Positions 19,352 through 27,674 of a DNA stretch of 64,000 nt are shown piece after piece. Location: positions 21,333-85,332 of the forward strand of contig JANQFK010000019.1 of the NCBI GenBank assembly GCA_028277885.1. The letters run 5' to 3'. Source of the stretch: Myxococcota bacterium (GTDB lineage Bacteria; Myxococcota_A; UBA9160; UBA6930). Within the stretch, counting starts at the first letter, position 1. Each line of letters starts with the position of its first letter. Under the pieces are notes generated by a model that did no database searches, was not told the DNA's origin, and saw only the letters and a list, made by a program, of their open reading frames with translations. The translations under genes and the position numbers were made by a program.

Positions 19352-20209
19352 ATGGCCTCGCCCTTGGGCCTGATCGCGGGGTTCGGTCGCTTCCCGGTGC
19401 AGCTCGCCCGGGCGGCGCGCCGCCACGGCCGCGCCATCGCCGCCGTGGGGATCCACGGCCTGGTGGACCCGGGCCTCGAGGCCGAGGTCGACGCGTTCAC
19501 GGAGCTGCGCCTGGGCGAGGTGGCGCGCCTGTTCGCGACCCTCCGGGAGGCGGGGGTGCGCGACGTGGTCTTCGCCGGCAAGGTGCCGAAGACGCTGCTC
19601 GCCCGGCCCGAGGAGCTGCACCTCGACGCCCGCGCCCTGGCCCTGCTGCACGGCTTCGCCGACCGCAAGGACGACTCGATCCTCGGCGCCCTCGCCGACG
19701 CCATCGAGGCCGAGGGCTTCGTGCTGCTGCCCCAGCTCGCCCTGGCGCCGGAGCTCACCGCGACCGAGGGCCCGGTGGGCGGCGTGGAGCCGACTCCGGC
19801 CCAGCTCGCCGACGCCGCCTTCGGCTGGCCCGTGGCCAAGAGCCTCGGCGAGCTCGACGTGGGCCAGACCGTCGTGGTGCAGGACCGCGCCGTGCTCGCC
19901 CTCGAGGCCATCGAGGGCACCGACGCCGCCATCGCGCGCGGCTGTGCGCTGGGCCGCCCGGGGGCCTGCGTGGTCAAGGTGGCGAAGCCGCGCCAGGACC
20001 CGCGCTTCGACGTGCCCGCGGTGGGGCCCGCCACCCTGCGCAGCATGGCCGAGGGCGGCGCGGCGTTGCTCGCCGTGGAGGCCGGCGCGACCCTGCTCCT
20101 CGAGCGCGAGAGCCTGATCGCCGAGGCCGACGCCGCGGGCATCGCGGTGGTCGGCCTGTCGGGGCCGCCGGAAGCCCGCGAGCCGGGAGCTGCGGGGGGA
20201 GGCCGATGA
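19352..20209 (+). CDS. lpxI: UDP-2,3-diacylglucosamine diphosphatase LpxI
   Basis: 285 residues. It has the LpxI N terminus (LGLIAGFGRFPVQLARAAR), the KVPKTLL segment and the C-terminal signature KPRQDPRFDVPAVGPAT. LpxI cleaves UDP-2,3-diacylglucosamine to lipid X and UMP and replaces LpxH in many alpha- and deltaproteobacteria. The ATG is 8 bases after the lpxA stop; the stop overlaps the oxidoreductase ATG. Confidence 0.92.
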   Translation: MASPLGLIAGFGRFPVQLARAARRHGRAIAAVGIHGLVDPGLEAEVDAFTELRLGEVARLFATLREAGVRDVVFAGKVPKTLLARPEELHLDARALALLHGFADRKDDSILGALADAIEAEGFVLLPQLALAPELTATEGPVGGVEPTPAQLADAAFGWPVAKSLGELDVGQTVVVQDRAVLALEAIEGTDAAIARGCALGRPGACVVKVAKPRQDPRFDVPAVGPATLRSMAEGGAALLAVEAGATLLLERESLIAEADAAGIAVVGLSGPPEAREPGAAGGGR

Positions 20210-21162
20210 GCGCCATCCGGATCGTGGTTGCGGGCGTGGGCCACATGGGCCGGCTCCACGCCGAGAAGATCGCCTCCCTGTCCCGGGAGGAGGGCAGCGT
20301 GGCCCTGGCCGGCGTCGCCGACGTGGACGCCGAGCGCGCCCGCGAGGCGGGGGAGGGGCTCGGCGTCCCCTTCGCCGCGGACGTGGGCGAGCTGCTGGCC
20401 GACGCCGACGCCCTGGTGGTGGCGGTCCCCACCGTGGAGCACGGCGGCGTGGTGCGCGCCGCCCTCGAGGCCGGCCTCGACGTGCTGGTGGAGAAGCCCA
20501 TCGCGGCCAGCCTCGAGGAGGCCGAGGCGCTGCTGGCCCTGGCCCGGCGCGAGGGCCGGGTGGTGCAGGTGGGGCACCTCGAGTGGTTCAACGCCGCCAT
20601 GCAGCGCGTGCGCGCACTGATCCGCCGGCCGCGCTTCGTCGAGGCCCACCGCCTCGGGCCCTTCCCGGCGCGGGCCACGGACGTGGACGTGGTGCGCGAC
20701 CTCATGATCCACGACCTCGACATCGTGCAGCGCCTGGTGGGCGAGGAGCCCGAGCGCATCGAGGCCATCGGCGTGCCCGTGCTCACCGACCGCGTGGACC
20801 TGGCGAACGCGCGGCTCACCTTCCCCGGCGGCTGCGTGGCCAACGTCACCGCCAGCCGGGTCTCGCCCACGCCCCTGCGCAAGATCCGCTTCCTCCAGTC
20901 CGAGGGCTACTTCTCCATCGACTTCCTCGAGCAGGCGGCGATCATCGCCCGCCGCGTCGCCGGGGAGGGCGGCGAGAAGCGGATCGACATCCAGCGCATC
21001 GACATCGACCGGGAGGACGCCCTGCTCACCCAGCTGCGCTCCTTCGTCGAGGCGGTCCACAGCCGCAAGGTGCTGGCCGGGGCGGGGGACGACGCCCTCT
21101 CGGCCCTGCGCACGGCGCTGCGCGTGATCGACGCCATGCCCGCCCTCGACGAGCTGCAATGA
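20206..21162 (+). CDS. Gfo/Idh/MocA-family oxidoreductase in the lipid A operon
   Basis: 318 residues. An N-terminal Rossmann fold (IVVAGVGHMGRLHAEKI) is followed by the family EKPIA motif and a C-terminal alpha/beta domain with HDLDIVQRLVG. The gene lies between lpxI and lpxB with ATGA overlaps at both ends, a conserved deltaproteobacterial position. By analogy with GnnA of Acidithiobacillus and Leptospira it could oxidise the GlcNAc 3-OH of UDP-GlcNAc on the way to a 3-amino sugar, but no GnnB aminotransferase is visible here. Substrate is inferred, not shown. Confidence 0.88.
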   Translation: MSAIRIVVAGVGHMGRLHAEKIASLSREEGSVALAGVADVDAERAREAGEGLGVPFAADVGELLADADALVVAVPTVEHGGVVRAALEAGLDVLVEKPIAASLEEAEALLALARREGRVVQVGHLEWFNAAMQRVRALIRRPRFVEAHRLGPFPARATDVDVVRDLMIHDLDIVQRLVGEEPERIEAIGVPVLTDRVDLANARLTFPGGCVANVTASRVSPTPLRKIRFLQSEGYFSIDFLEQAAIIARRVAGEGGEKRIDIQRIDIDREDALLTQLRSFVEAVHSRKVLAGAGDDALSALRTALRVIDAMPALDELQ

Positions 21163-22322
21163 CCCGCGTCCTGGTCTGCGCCGGCGACGCCTCGGGCGAG
21201 CTCCACGCCGCCGCCTTCGTGGGGGCGCTGCGCGAGCGGCTCCCCGAGGCGCGCTTCCTCGGTCTCGGCGGCGCCGAGATGGAGAAGGCCGGCGTCGAGA
21301 TCGTGGTGCACCAGCGCGAGCTCGCCATCGGCGGCCTGGTGGAGGTGCTGGGCGACCTCGGGCGGGTGTGGCGCGCCTGGCGCCGGCTCGGCGCCCGCCT
21401 GCTCGCGGCGCGCCCGGACCTGGTGGTGCTGGTGGACTCTCCGGACTTCAACATCCCCTTCGCGCGCAAGGCCCGCCGCGCCGGCGTGCCGGTGCTCTAC
21501 TACGTGAGCCCCCAGGTCTGGGCGTGGCGTCGCTGGCGCGTGCGCAAGCTGGCCCGGCGCGTCGACCGCATGGCGGTGATCTTCCCCTTCGAGCCGCCCT
21601 TCTACGCGGGCAGCGGCCTGGCGGTCGACTTCGTCGGCCATCCCCTGGTGGATCGCCTCCCCGCCCCGCCCGACGCCCGGGAGCGCGCCGCCCTGCGCGC
21701 CGCCCTCGGCGTGCCCGAGGACGCGCGGCTGGTGGCGCTGCTGCCGGGCAGCCGGCGCAACGAGCTGCGCGACGGGCTGGCGCTCCAGATCGAGACGGCG
21801 CGCCGGCTGCACGAGCGCCTGCCGCGCACGCGCTTCGCGCTGGCACTCGCACCGAGCCTCGACCGGGCCGCCGTGGAGGCTCAGCTCGCCGCGCTCCCCG
21901 GCGCCGCCGGGCTGCCCCTCGACCTCCACGCCGGGCGCACCTACGACGTGGTGCGCGCCGCCGACGCCGCCCTGGCGAAGCCCGGAACGGTGACGGTGGA
22001 GATCGCGCTGCTCGGCACGCCCCTGGTGGTGGCGGCCCGCGCCCACCCGCTCTCCGCCGCCATCGCGCGGCGCGTGGTGGCGGTCCCGACCCTCACCATG
22101 CCGAACCTGGTGGCGGGCGACGCCGTGGTGCCCGAGTTCCTCCAGGAGCAGGCGCGCCCCGAGCGCGTCGCCGCCGCTCTCGAGGAGCTGCTCGAGGGGC
22201 CCTCGGGCGAGCTCCAGCGCCGGCGCCTCGCCCACCTGCGCGCCCAGCTCGGCGGCGGCGGCGCGGCGCTCCGCGCGGCCGCCATCGCCGAGGAGATGAT
22301 CGCTGGGACCCCTCGGCCATAG
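21159..22322 (+). CDS. lpxB: Lipid-A-disaccharide synthase
   Basis: 387 residues, GT19 family. Typical segments: AGDASGELHAA at the N terminus, DSPDFNIPFARKAR, YYVSPQVWAWRRWRVRKLAR, FVGHPLVD, LLPGSRRNE and KPGTVTVEIALLGTP. It joins lipid X and UDP-diacyl-GlcN. The first motif reads GDASGE where E. coli has GEASGD, a swap of the two acidic residues. ATG overlaps the upstream stop; its end overlaps the likely start of waaA. Confidence 0.95.
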   Translation: MTRVLVCAGDASGELHAAAFVGALRERLPEARFLGLGGAEMEKAGVEIVVHQRELAIGGLVEVLGDLGRVWRAWRRLGARLLAARPDLVVLVDSPDFNIPFARKARRAGVPVLYYVSPQVWAWRRWRVRKLARRVDRMAVIFPFEPPFYAGSGLAVDFVGHPLVDRLPAPPDARERAALRAALGVPEDARLVALLPGSRRNELRDGLALQIETARRLHERLPRTRFALALAPSLDRAAVEAQLAALPGAAGLPLDLHAGRTYDVVRAADAALAKPGTVTVEIALLGTPLVVAARAHPLSAAIARRVVAVPTLTMPNLVAGDAVVPEFLQEQARPERVAAALEELLEGPSGELQRRRLAHLRAQLGGGGAALRAAAIAEEMIAGTPRP

Positions 22323-23568
22323 CGCGGCCGCCCTCGCCGCACTGGTCGCGGTGCCGGTGGGCCTGGTGGGCGCCGTCGTGCGCCCGTCCCTGCGCGAGGG
22401 CTGGCGGGAGCGTCTCGGCCTGGTCGAGGCCCCGCTGCCCGGTGCGGTCTGGGTGCACGGCGCCAGCGTGGGCGAGGTCCAGGCGGGCCTCTCCCTGATC
22501 GCCGCCCTCGAGGCGTCGGGGGAGCGGGTCGTCGCCTCGGCGATGACGACCACCGGGCGCGCGCTGCTGCGTCGGCGCCGGCCGGACCTGCCCAGCGCGC
22601 TCGCCCCCGTCGACCATCCCTGGTGCACCGCCGCGGCGCTGCGCCGGGTGGCGCCCGCCGCCCTGGTGTTCGTCGAGACCGAGCTCTGGCCGGCGTGGCT
22701 CCTCGCCGCCCGGGACGCGAAGGTCCCCGTGGTGTTCCTCTCGGCGCGTCTCTCGGACCGGAGCTTCCCGCGCTATCGCCGCGCCGCGCGCCTGCTGCGG
22801 CCGCTGCTGGCCGCGGTCGCCGGGGTGGGCGCCCGCAGCGAGCGCGACGCCGAGCGCTTCGTCGCCCTCGGCGTGGCGAAGGACCGGGTGGAGGTGACGG
22901 GCGACCTCAAGCTCGAGCCGCCGCCGGCCGCGCCGGCGCTGGCCGGTGAGCTCGCCGCCAGCGTGGGCGACCTCCCGGTCTTCCTGGCGGGCAGCACGCA
23001 CCCGGGCGAGGACGAGGCCGCGCTCTCGGCCCTGGCGGCCGCCGAGGCCGCGGGCCGGGCGGCGCTGCTGGTGCTCGCGCCGCGCCACCCGGAGCGCTTC
23101 GACGCCGCCGTGGCCGCAGCGAAGCGGGCGGGCCGCCGCGTTCTGCGGCGCACTCAGCTGGCTGGAACGGGGGAGCCGGCGCTCGCCGCCGGCGACGTGC
23201 TGGTCCTCGACAGTCTGGGCGAGCTGGGCGCGCTGTGGGCCCGGGCCGACGTCGCCTTCGTGGGCGGCAGCCTCGTGCCCCGCGGCGGCCACAACCTCGC
23301 CGAGCCCGCCCGGGCGGGCTGCGCGGTGCTCTTCGGGCCCCACACCGAGAACACCCGCGAGTCCGCGGAGCTGCTGCTCGCCGCCGACGCCGCGCGCCGC
23401 GTCGCCGACGCCGAGGAGCTCGCCCAGGCGGTGGTCGCGGCCCTGGGCGATCCCGAGGGCTGGCGCGAGCGCGGGGCCCGGGCGGCGCGAAGCCTCGCGG
23501 ACCACGCGGGAGCGACCCGGCGCAGTGTCGCGCTGCTGCGCCGGGCCCGCGAGCGGGGGGCGGCCTGA
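22303..23568 (+). CDS. waaA: 3-deoxy-D-manno-octulosonic acid transferase, probable CTG start
   Basis: About 421 residues. GT30 signatures: WVHGASVGEVQAG, FVETELWPAWL, LSARLSDRSF, GDLKLEP, GSTHPGEDE and FVGGSLVPRGGHNLAEPA. WaaA adds Kdo to lipid IVA. The first standard start, GTG 22351, would remove half of the N-terminal membrane anchor (SAAALAALVAVPVGLVGAVV). CTG 22303 keeps the whole anchor, lies 7 bases after AGGAG (22291-22295), and an in-frame TGA at 22297 excludes earlier starts. Stop overlaps the lpxK ATG by one base. Confidence 0.93.
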   Translation: MGPLGHSAAALAALVAVPVGLVGAVVRPSLREGWRERLGLVEAPLPGAVWVHGASVGEVQAGLSLIAALEASGERVVASAMTTTGRALLRRRRPDLPSALAPVDHPWCTAAALRRVAPAALVFVETELWPAWLLAARDAKVPVVFLSARLSDRSFPRYRRAARLLRPLLAAVAGVGARSERDAERFVALGVAKDRVEVTGDLKLEPPPAAPALAGELAASVGDLPVFLAGSTHPGEDEAALSALAAAEAAGRAALLVLAPRHPERFDAAVAAAKRAGRRVLRRTQLAGTGEPALAAGDVLVLDSLGELGALWARADVAFVGGSLVPRGGHNLAEPARAGCAVLFGPHTENTRESAELLLAADAARRVADAEELAQAVVAALGDPEGWRERGARAARSLADHAGATRRSVALLRRARERGAA

Positions 23569-24659
23569 TGGGGCCGAGCTGGTTCGAGGCGGGCGACGAG
23601 TCGCCGGGGCGCCGGGCCGCGCTGCTGCCCCTCGACCTCGCCGCGCTGGCCTACGGGGCGGGCGCGCGACTTCACCGCGCCGCCTACGTGCGCGGCTGGC
23701 GGCAGCCGACCCGGCTGTCGTGCCGCGTGGTGGCGGTGGGGAACCTCGTGGTGGGCGGCTCGGGCAAGACGCCCCTGGCCGCGTGGCTCGCGCTCCAGCT
23801 GCGCCAGCGCGGCACCCGGGTGGTGCTGGCGAGCCGCGGCTACGGGCGCCGCGGCGGCGAGGCCGTGGAGGTGGTGTCCGACGGCCGCTTCGTCCTCTCC
23901 ACCGCCGAGCGCGCCGGCGACGAGCCGATGCTCCTCGCCGCCCACGCGCCCGGGGTCCCCGTGCTGGTCGGCCGCGACCGCGCGGTGGTGGGCCTGCGCG
24001 CCATCTCGGCCTTCGGCTGCCAGGTGCTGGTGCTCGACGACGGCTTCCAGCACCACCGCCTGGCGCGCGACGTCGACCTGCTCGCCTTCGACGGCTCGGG
24101 GCTCGGCAACCGCCGCCTGCTGCCCCGCGGCCCGCTGCGCGAGCCGCTCTCGGCGCTGGCGCGGGCCGACGCCATCGGCGTCGTGGACGGCCCGCTGCCG
24201 GCCGAGGACGGCGAGCTCCTGGCGCGCCTCGCGCCGGGGGCGCGCCGCTTCACCGCGCGGCGCACGCCGGCGAGCGTGCGCCACCTCGCCGGCGGGGCCG
24301 GCCAGGACCCGGGCTGCCTGCACGGCAAGGAGGTCGGCCTGCTCGCCGGCATCGCGCGCCCGGCGTCCCTGCGCCGCAGCCTCGAGGCCCTGGGCGCGCG
24401 GGTCGTGGCCGAGCGCGCCTTCCCGGACCACCACGCCTACCGGGCCCGGGACCTGCGCGGCCTCTCCGACGAGGCGCCGCTCTGGGTCACCACCGAGAAG
24501 GACGCGGTGAAGATCCTGCCCGAGTGGACCGGCGACGCGGACGTGCGCGTGCTGGCGATCCGCCTCTCCGTCGACGACCCGCGCGGCCTGCTCGACTGGC
24601 TCGAGGAGAGGCTGCGCGCCCACGCCCGAGGCCGCGATGCGTCGGTGACGGGGCTCTAG
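23568..24659 (+). CDS. lpxK: Tetraacyldisaccharide 4'-kinase
   Basis: 363 residues. P-loop GGSGKT at 63-68, then ASRGYGRR, AGDEPMLLA, the DDGFQHH motif and WVTTEKDAVKI near the C terminus. LpxK phosphorylates the lipid A disaccharide at 4'. The ATG overlaps the waaA TGA by one base. It is the last gene of the lipid A block; the next gene starts 70 bases on with a strong SD. Confidence 0.95.
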   Translation: MGPSWFEAGDESPGRRAALLPLDLAALAYGAGARLHRAAYVRGWRQPTRLSCRVVAVGNLVVGGSGKTPLAAWLALQLRQRGTRVVLASRGYGRRGGEAVEVVSDGRFVLSTAERAGDEPMLLAAHAPGVPVLVGRDRAVVGLRAISAFGCQVLVLDDGFQHHRLARDVDLLAFDGSGLGNRRLLPRGPLREPLSALARADAIGVVDGPLPAEDGELLARLAPGARRFTARRTPASVRHLAGGAGQDPGCLHGKEVGLLAGIARPASLRRSLEALGARVVAERAFPDHHAYRARDLRGLSDEAPLWVTTEKDAVKILPEWTGDADVRVLAIRLSVDDPRGLLDWLEERLRAHARGRDASVTGL

Positions 24660-24729
24660 CCCCGGACGAAACCCGACGGGGCCGTAGGCCCGAGGGCGAC
24701 TGACCGGGCCCCGGGCCCAGGAGGAGATC

Positions 24730-25575
24730 ATGACGACCCATCCTGCACTGAAGACCGGTGCCACCGCGGTGGTGACCGGAGGGGCCAGCGGCATCGGGCT
24801 GGCCGCGGCGAGGCGCTTCCTCGGCCTGGGCCTCCGCGTCTGTCTGGCCGACCGGGACGAGTCCGCGCTGGAGGCGGCGGTCTCGGGCCTCGACGCCGCG
24901 GAGCGCGTCTTCGGGCAGCCCACGGACGTCTCCGACCGGGGCTCCGTGGACCGCCTCGCGCGCGCCGTCGACGACCGCTACGGCCCCGTCGCGGTGCTGA
25001 TGAACAACGCCGGCGTGGCCGGCGGCGGGGACGCGCTCTCCAACCCCGAGGGCTGGGAGCGCGTGCTCGGCGTCAACCTGATGGGCGTGGTGCACGGCGT
25101 GCAGCGCTTCGTGCCCGCCATGGTGGAGAGCAGCGAGCCGGGTCTCGTGATCAACACGGGGTCGAAGCAGGGCATCACCCAGCCGCCCGGGGACACGGCC
25201 TACAACGTGAGCAAGTCCGGCGTGAAGGCGCTCACCGAGGGGCTCGCCCACACCCTGCGTGCCAGGGCCGAGGGCCGCGTGACCGCGCACCTCCTGATCC
25301 CCGGCTTCACCTACACGGGGATGATCGCGCGCTTCGTTCCCGAGAAGCCCGCGGGCGCCTGGACGCCCGAGCAGGTCGTCGAGCGCATGTTCGAGGGTCT
25401 CGAGCGGGACGAGTTCTACATCCTGTGCCCCGACAACGAGACGACCCGCGAGCAGGACGAGCGGCGCATCCTGTGGACCGCCGGCGACCTCGTGGAGAAC
25501 CGCCCGGCGCTCTCGCGCTGGCACCCGGACTTCGAGGAGGACTTCGCCCGCTTCATGGAGACGGGCGGCTCCTGA
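24730..25575 (+). CDS. Short-chain dehydrogenase/reductase
   Basis: 281 residues. The NAD(P) loop TGGASGIG (16-23), the MNNAGVAGG motif and the catalytic Y158-x3-K162 (AYNVSK) with upstream serine in NTGSKQG are present. The substrate cannot be told. GGAGGAG just before the ATG gives a strong ribosome site. It sits between LPS genes but is separated from lpxK by 70 bases, so an envelope role is only a guess. Converges on the kinase-like gene with 13 bases between stops. Confidence 0.88.
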   Translation: MTTHPALKTGATAVVTGGASGIGLAAARRFLGLGLRVCLADRDESALEAAVSGLDAAERVFGQPTDVSDRGSVDRLARAVDDRYGPVAVLMNNAGVAGGGDALSNPEGWERVLGVNLMGVVHGVQRFVPAMVESSEPGLVINTGSKQGITQPPGDTAYNVSKSGVKALTEGLAHTLRARAEGRVTAHLLIPGFTYTGMIARFVPEKPAGAWTPEQVVERMFEGLERDEFYILCPDNETTREQDERRILWTAGDLVENRPALSRWHPDFEEDFARFMETGGS

Positions 25576-25588
25576 GCCGCGCCGGGAC

Positions 25589-26419
25589 TCAGCGGTACTG
25601 CGTCGCGTGCAGCGCGACCCGGCGCAGCTCCCGGGGGAGACGCGCGCGCAGGGCCCGGCGCAGCTCGCGGTCCCCGGCGCAGTAGGCACCGAAGAAGCGG
25701 GCCAGGCCGCGGGGCCCCACGCGCTCCAGCACCCGGCGCTTGCGCAGCGAGCGGTACAGCCGCATGAGCTGCGCCATGCGCTCCGCGGGGTCGAGGCGCG
25801 CCCGCAGCGTCACGCGATCGAGATCGATCACCAGGCACTCCGTGGCCGCGTCGTCCTCGCGCACCAGCAGGTTCTTGATCTGGAGGTCCGGGTGGCTGGC
25901 GCCGGCGTCGTGGAAGCGGCGCACGGCGTCGCCGGCGGCCGCCGCGGCGCGGAGCCGGCGCGGCGGCTCCGGGCCGCTCTCGAGGAAGGCGAGGCCGTCC
26001 ACGCAGCCGGCCTCGAAGACCGTCCCCACCGCGCAGCGTCGCAGCGGGCCCCAGTGGCGCCGGGCGATCACGAGGCCCGGGCGCGGGACCGGCGCGCCGG
26101 CCGCGTGGAGCGCGGCCGTGACCTCGAGCTCGCGGCGGGGGCGCCCCGTGCCCCAGAAGCGGTCGGCGAGCAGGGGGCCGAGCAGGCCGCCGTGGTGCAG
26201 ACGGCGCAGCAGGAGCGCGGGCCCGCCCTGGAGCTCGAGCAGGGCCACGGGGGCGCGACCGCTCTCGGCCCGGGGGCTCGCGAACAGGCGCTCGAGGGCG
26301 TCGGGCTCGAGGCAGCCCGCGGCGCGCGCCGCGCCCTCCAGCGCCGGCACCACGATCAGCTGCATGGGCCCGGCGCGCAGCGTGCGCAGGTCGCGCGCCG
26401 CGGCCTCGGGGTCCGCCAC
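25589..26419 (-). CDS. Kdo/heptose kinase-like protein (LPS kinase, WaaP/KdkA family)
   Basis: About 276 residues. The C-terminal half carries the eukaryotic-kinase-like core of KdkA/WaaP: a catalytic loop RRFHDAGASHPDLQIKNLLV-type segment with D and N in place, then LVIDLDRVTLRA as the metal-binding strand, and a helix rich in R/L. Such kinases phosphorylate Kdo or core heptose on the inner membrane. Start uncertain: GTG 26419 follows GAGGGAG very closely, ATG 26365 is the alternative. It follows the LptF-like gene on the same strand by 5 bases. Confidence 0.75.
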   Translation of the reverse strand: MADPEAAARDLRTLRAGPMQLIVVPALEGAARAAGCLEPDALERLFASPRAESGRAPVALLELQGGPALLLRRLHHGGLLGPLLADRFWGTGRPRRELEVTAALHAAGAPVPRPGLVIARRHWGPLRRCAVGTVFEAGCVDGLAFLESGPEPPRRLRAAAAAGDAVRRFHDAGASHPDLQIKNLLVREDDAATECLVIDLDRVTLRARLDPAERMAQLMRLYRSLRKRRVLERVGPRGLARFFGAYCAGDRELRRALRARLPRELRRVALHATQYR

Positions 26420-26424
26420 CTCCC

Positions 26425-27576
26425 TCAGAGCTCCTGGCGTCGGGCGCGGGCGAGCAGACCCACCGCGACGGCGGCGAATACGGCGTTGGGGAGCCAGAGC
26501 CCCACGATCACGGGCACGCTGCCCTCGCCGGCGAGGTCGGTCCCCAGGGTGAGCAGGGCGTAGTAGGCGAAGACCAGCAGCGCGCACACGATGGCGCCCC
26601 AGGAGCCCGCGCCGCGGGAGCGGCGCAGGCCGAGGGTCAATCCCAGCGCGGCGAAGAGCAGCGGCGCCACGCTGAGGGCGTAGCGCCGCTGGAGCTGGAG
26701 CTCGTAGACCGGGCGCGGCTTCATGCGGGTCCAGCTGGGCGCCTCGCCATGCTCGTCGAAGTGACGCAGGACCTCGCGCAGCTTCGAGCTGTCGAGCTCG
26801 CGGGCCTTCACCTGCTGGAGCCCCGAACCGAGGAACCCGCTCATGTCCCACGCGTAGGTGAAGGTCCCGAAGGCGATGTGGCGCTCCTCGTCGAGGTCGT
26901 GGCCGCCGTTGCCCTCGCCGCGGCCGAAGTGGATGTCGCCGTTCTCGAGCTCGATGCGGGCCACGGACTGCTCGCGGTCGAAGGCGAAGCGTCCCTTCGC
27001 GGCCACCACCGTGAAGGGGCGGGTCGGATCGGTGCGGTCGGTGAGGAACACGCCGTCGAGGGTCCCGTCGTCGGCGCGCTCCTCCACCAGCAGCAGCCGC
27101 TCTCCGCCCCGGTCGAGGCGCCGGAAGCGCCCCGGGCGAATCAGCCCGCCCCGGGCCGCGATGTCGGCGGCCACGCTGCGCAGCTCGCGGCGCGAGCTCG
27201 GCTCCACCACGTTCAGCAGCACCGCGGTCATGCCCGAGGTGAGAAGCGCCAGGAGCAGGAAGGGCACCATCAGCTGCGCGACGCTCACGCCGAGGGCGCG
27301 CATCGCCAGGATCTCGGCGTCCGCGGACAGCCGGCTCACCGTGGCGACGACCCCGAACAGGAAGGCGACGGGGAGCGCGTACGGGGCGAAGATTCCCAGC
27401 AGGCAGGCGACGAGGCTCAGCAGGTCTCCCACGCCCAGGCCCACCTGGGCGACGTCGGAGATCTGGCGCAGCAGGTTGAAGGTGAGGAGGATTCCGCCGA
27501 CGCCGAGCAGGCCCAGGCTCGAGTAGACGAGCGCCTCGCGCACCGCGTAGCGCGCCAGGATGCGCGGCATCCGCAT
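26425..27576 (-). CDS. lptF: LptF/LptG-family LPS export permease
   Basis: 383 residues with three N-terminal hydrophobic helices (one in LYSSLGLLGVGGILLTFNLL, then LSLVACLLGIFAPYALPVAF), the VSRLSADAEILAMRALGVS segment typical of YjgP/YjgQ, a periplasmic beta-jellyroll, and three C-terminal helices. LptF/G with LptB extract LPS from the inner membrane. LptF versus LptG cannot be settled from one gene; the partner is not in the window. ATG 27576 has a -10-like TAGGAT 8 bases upstream. Confidence 0.88.
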   Translation of the reverse strand: MRMPRILARYAVREALVYSSLGLLGVGGILLTFNLLRQISDVAQVGLGVGDLLSLVACLLGIFAPYALPVAFLFGVVATVSRLSADAEILAMRALGVSVAQLMVPFLLLALLTSGMTAVLLNVVEPSSRRELRSVAADIAARGGLIRPGRFRRLDRGGERLLLVEERADDGTLDGVFLTDRTDPTRPFTVVAAKGRFAFDREQSVARIELENGDIHFGRGEGNGGHDLDEERHIAFGTFTYAWDMSGFLGSGLQQVKARELDSSKLREVLRHFDEHGEAPSWTRMKPRPVYELQLQRRYALSVAPLLFAALGLTLGLRRSRGAGSWGAIVCALLVFAYYALLTLGTDLAGEGSVPVIVGLWLPNAVFAAVAVGLLARARRQEL

Positions 27577-27581
27577 GGCCG

Positions 27582-27590
27582 GGTATCCTA
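27582..27590. promoter_or_regulatory. Shared divergent -10 region, lptF / heptosyltransferase
   Basis: The 98-base gap between the divergent genes contains GGTATCCTACC. Read on the minus strand it gives TAGGAT ending 8 bases before the lptF ATG; read on the plus strand it gives TATCCT facing the heptosyltransferase genes. No clear -35 on either side. Confidence 0.35.
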
Positions 27591-27674
27591 CCGGCCGCTC
27601 CCCGACTCTGCGAGGTCGCCATCCTTCGCTGTCTCAACCCGGAGTCCGCGCCGCCGCCCGCGGAGCGCGTCCTG

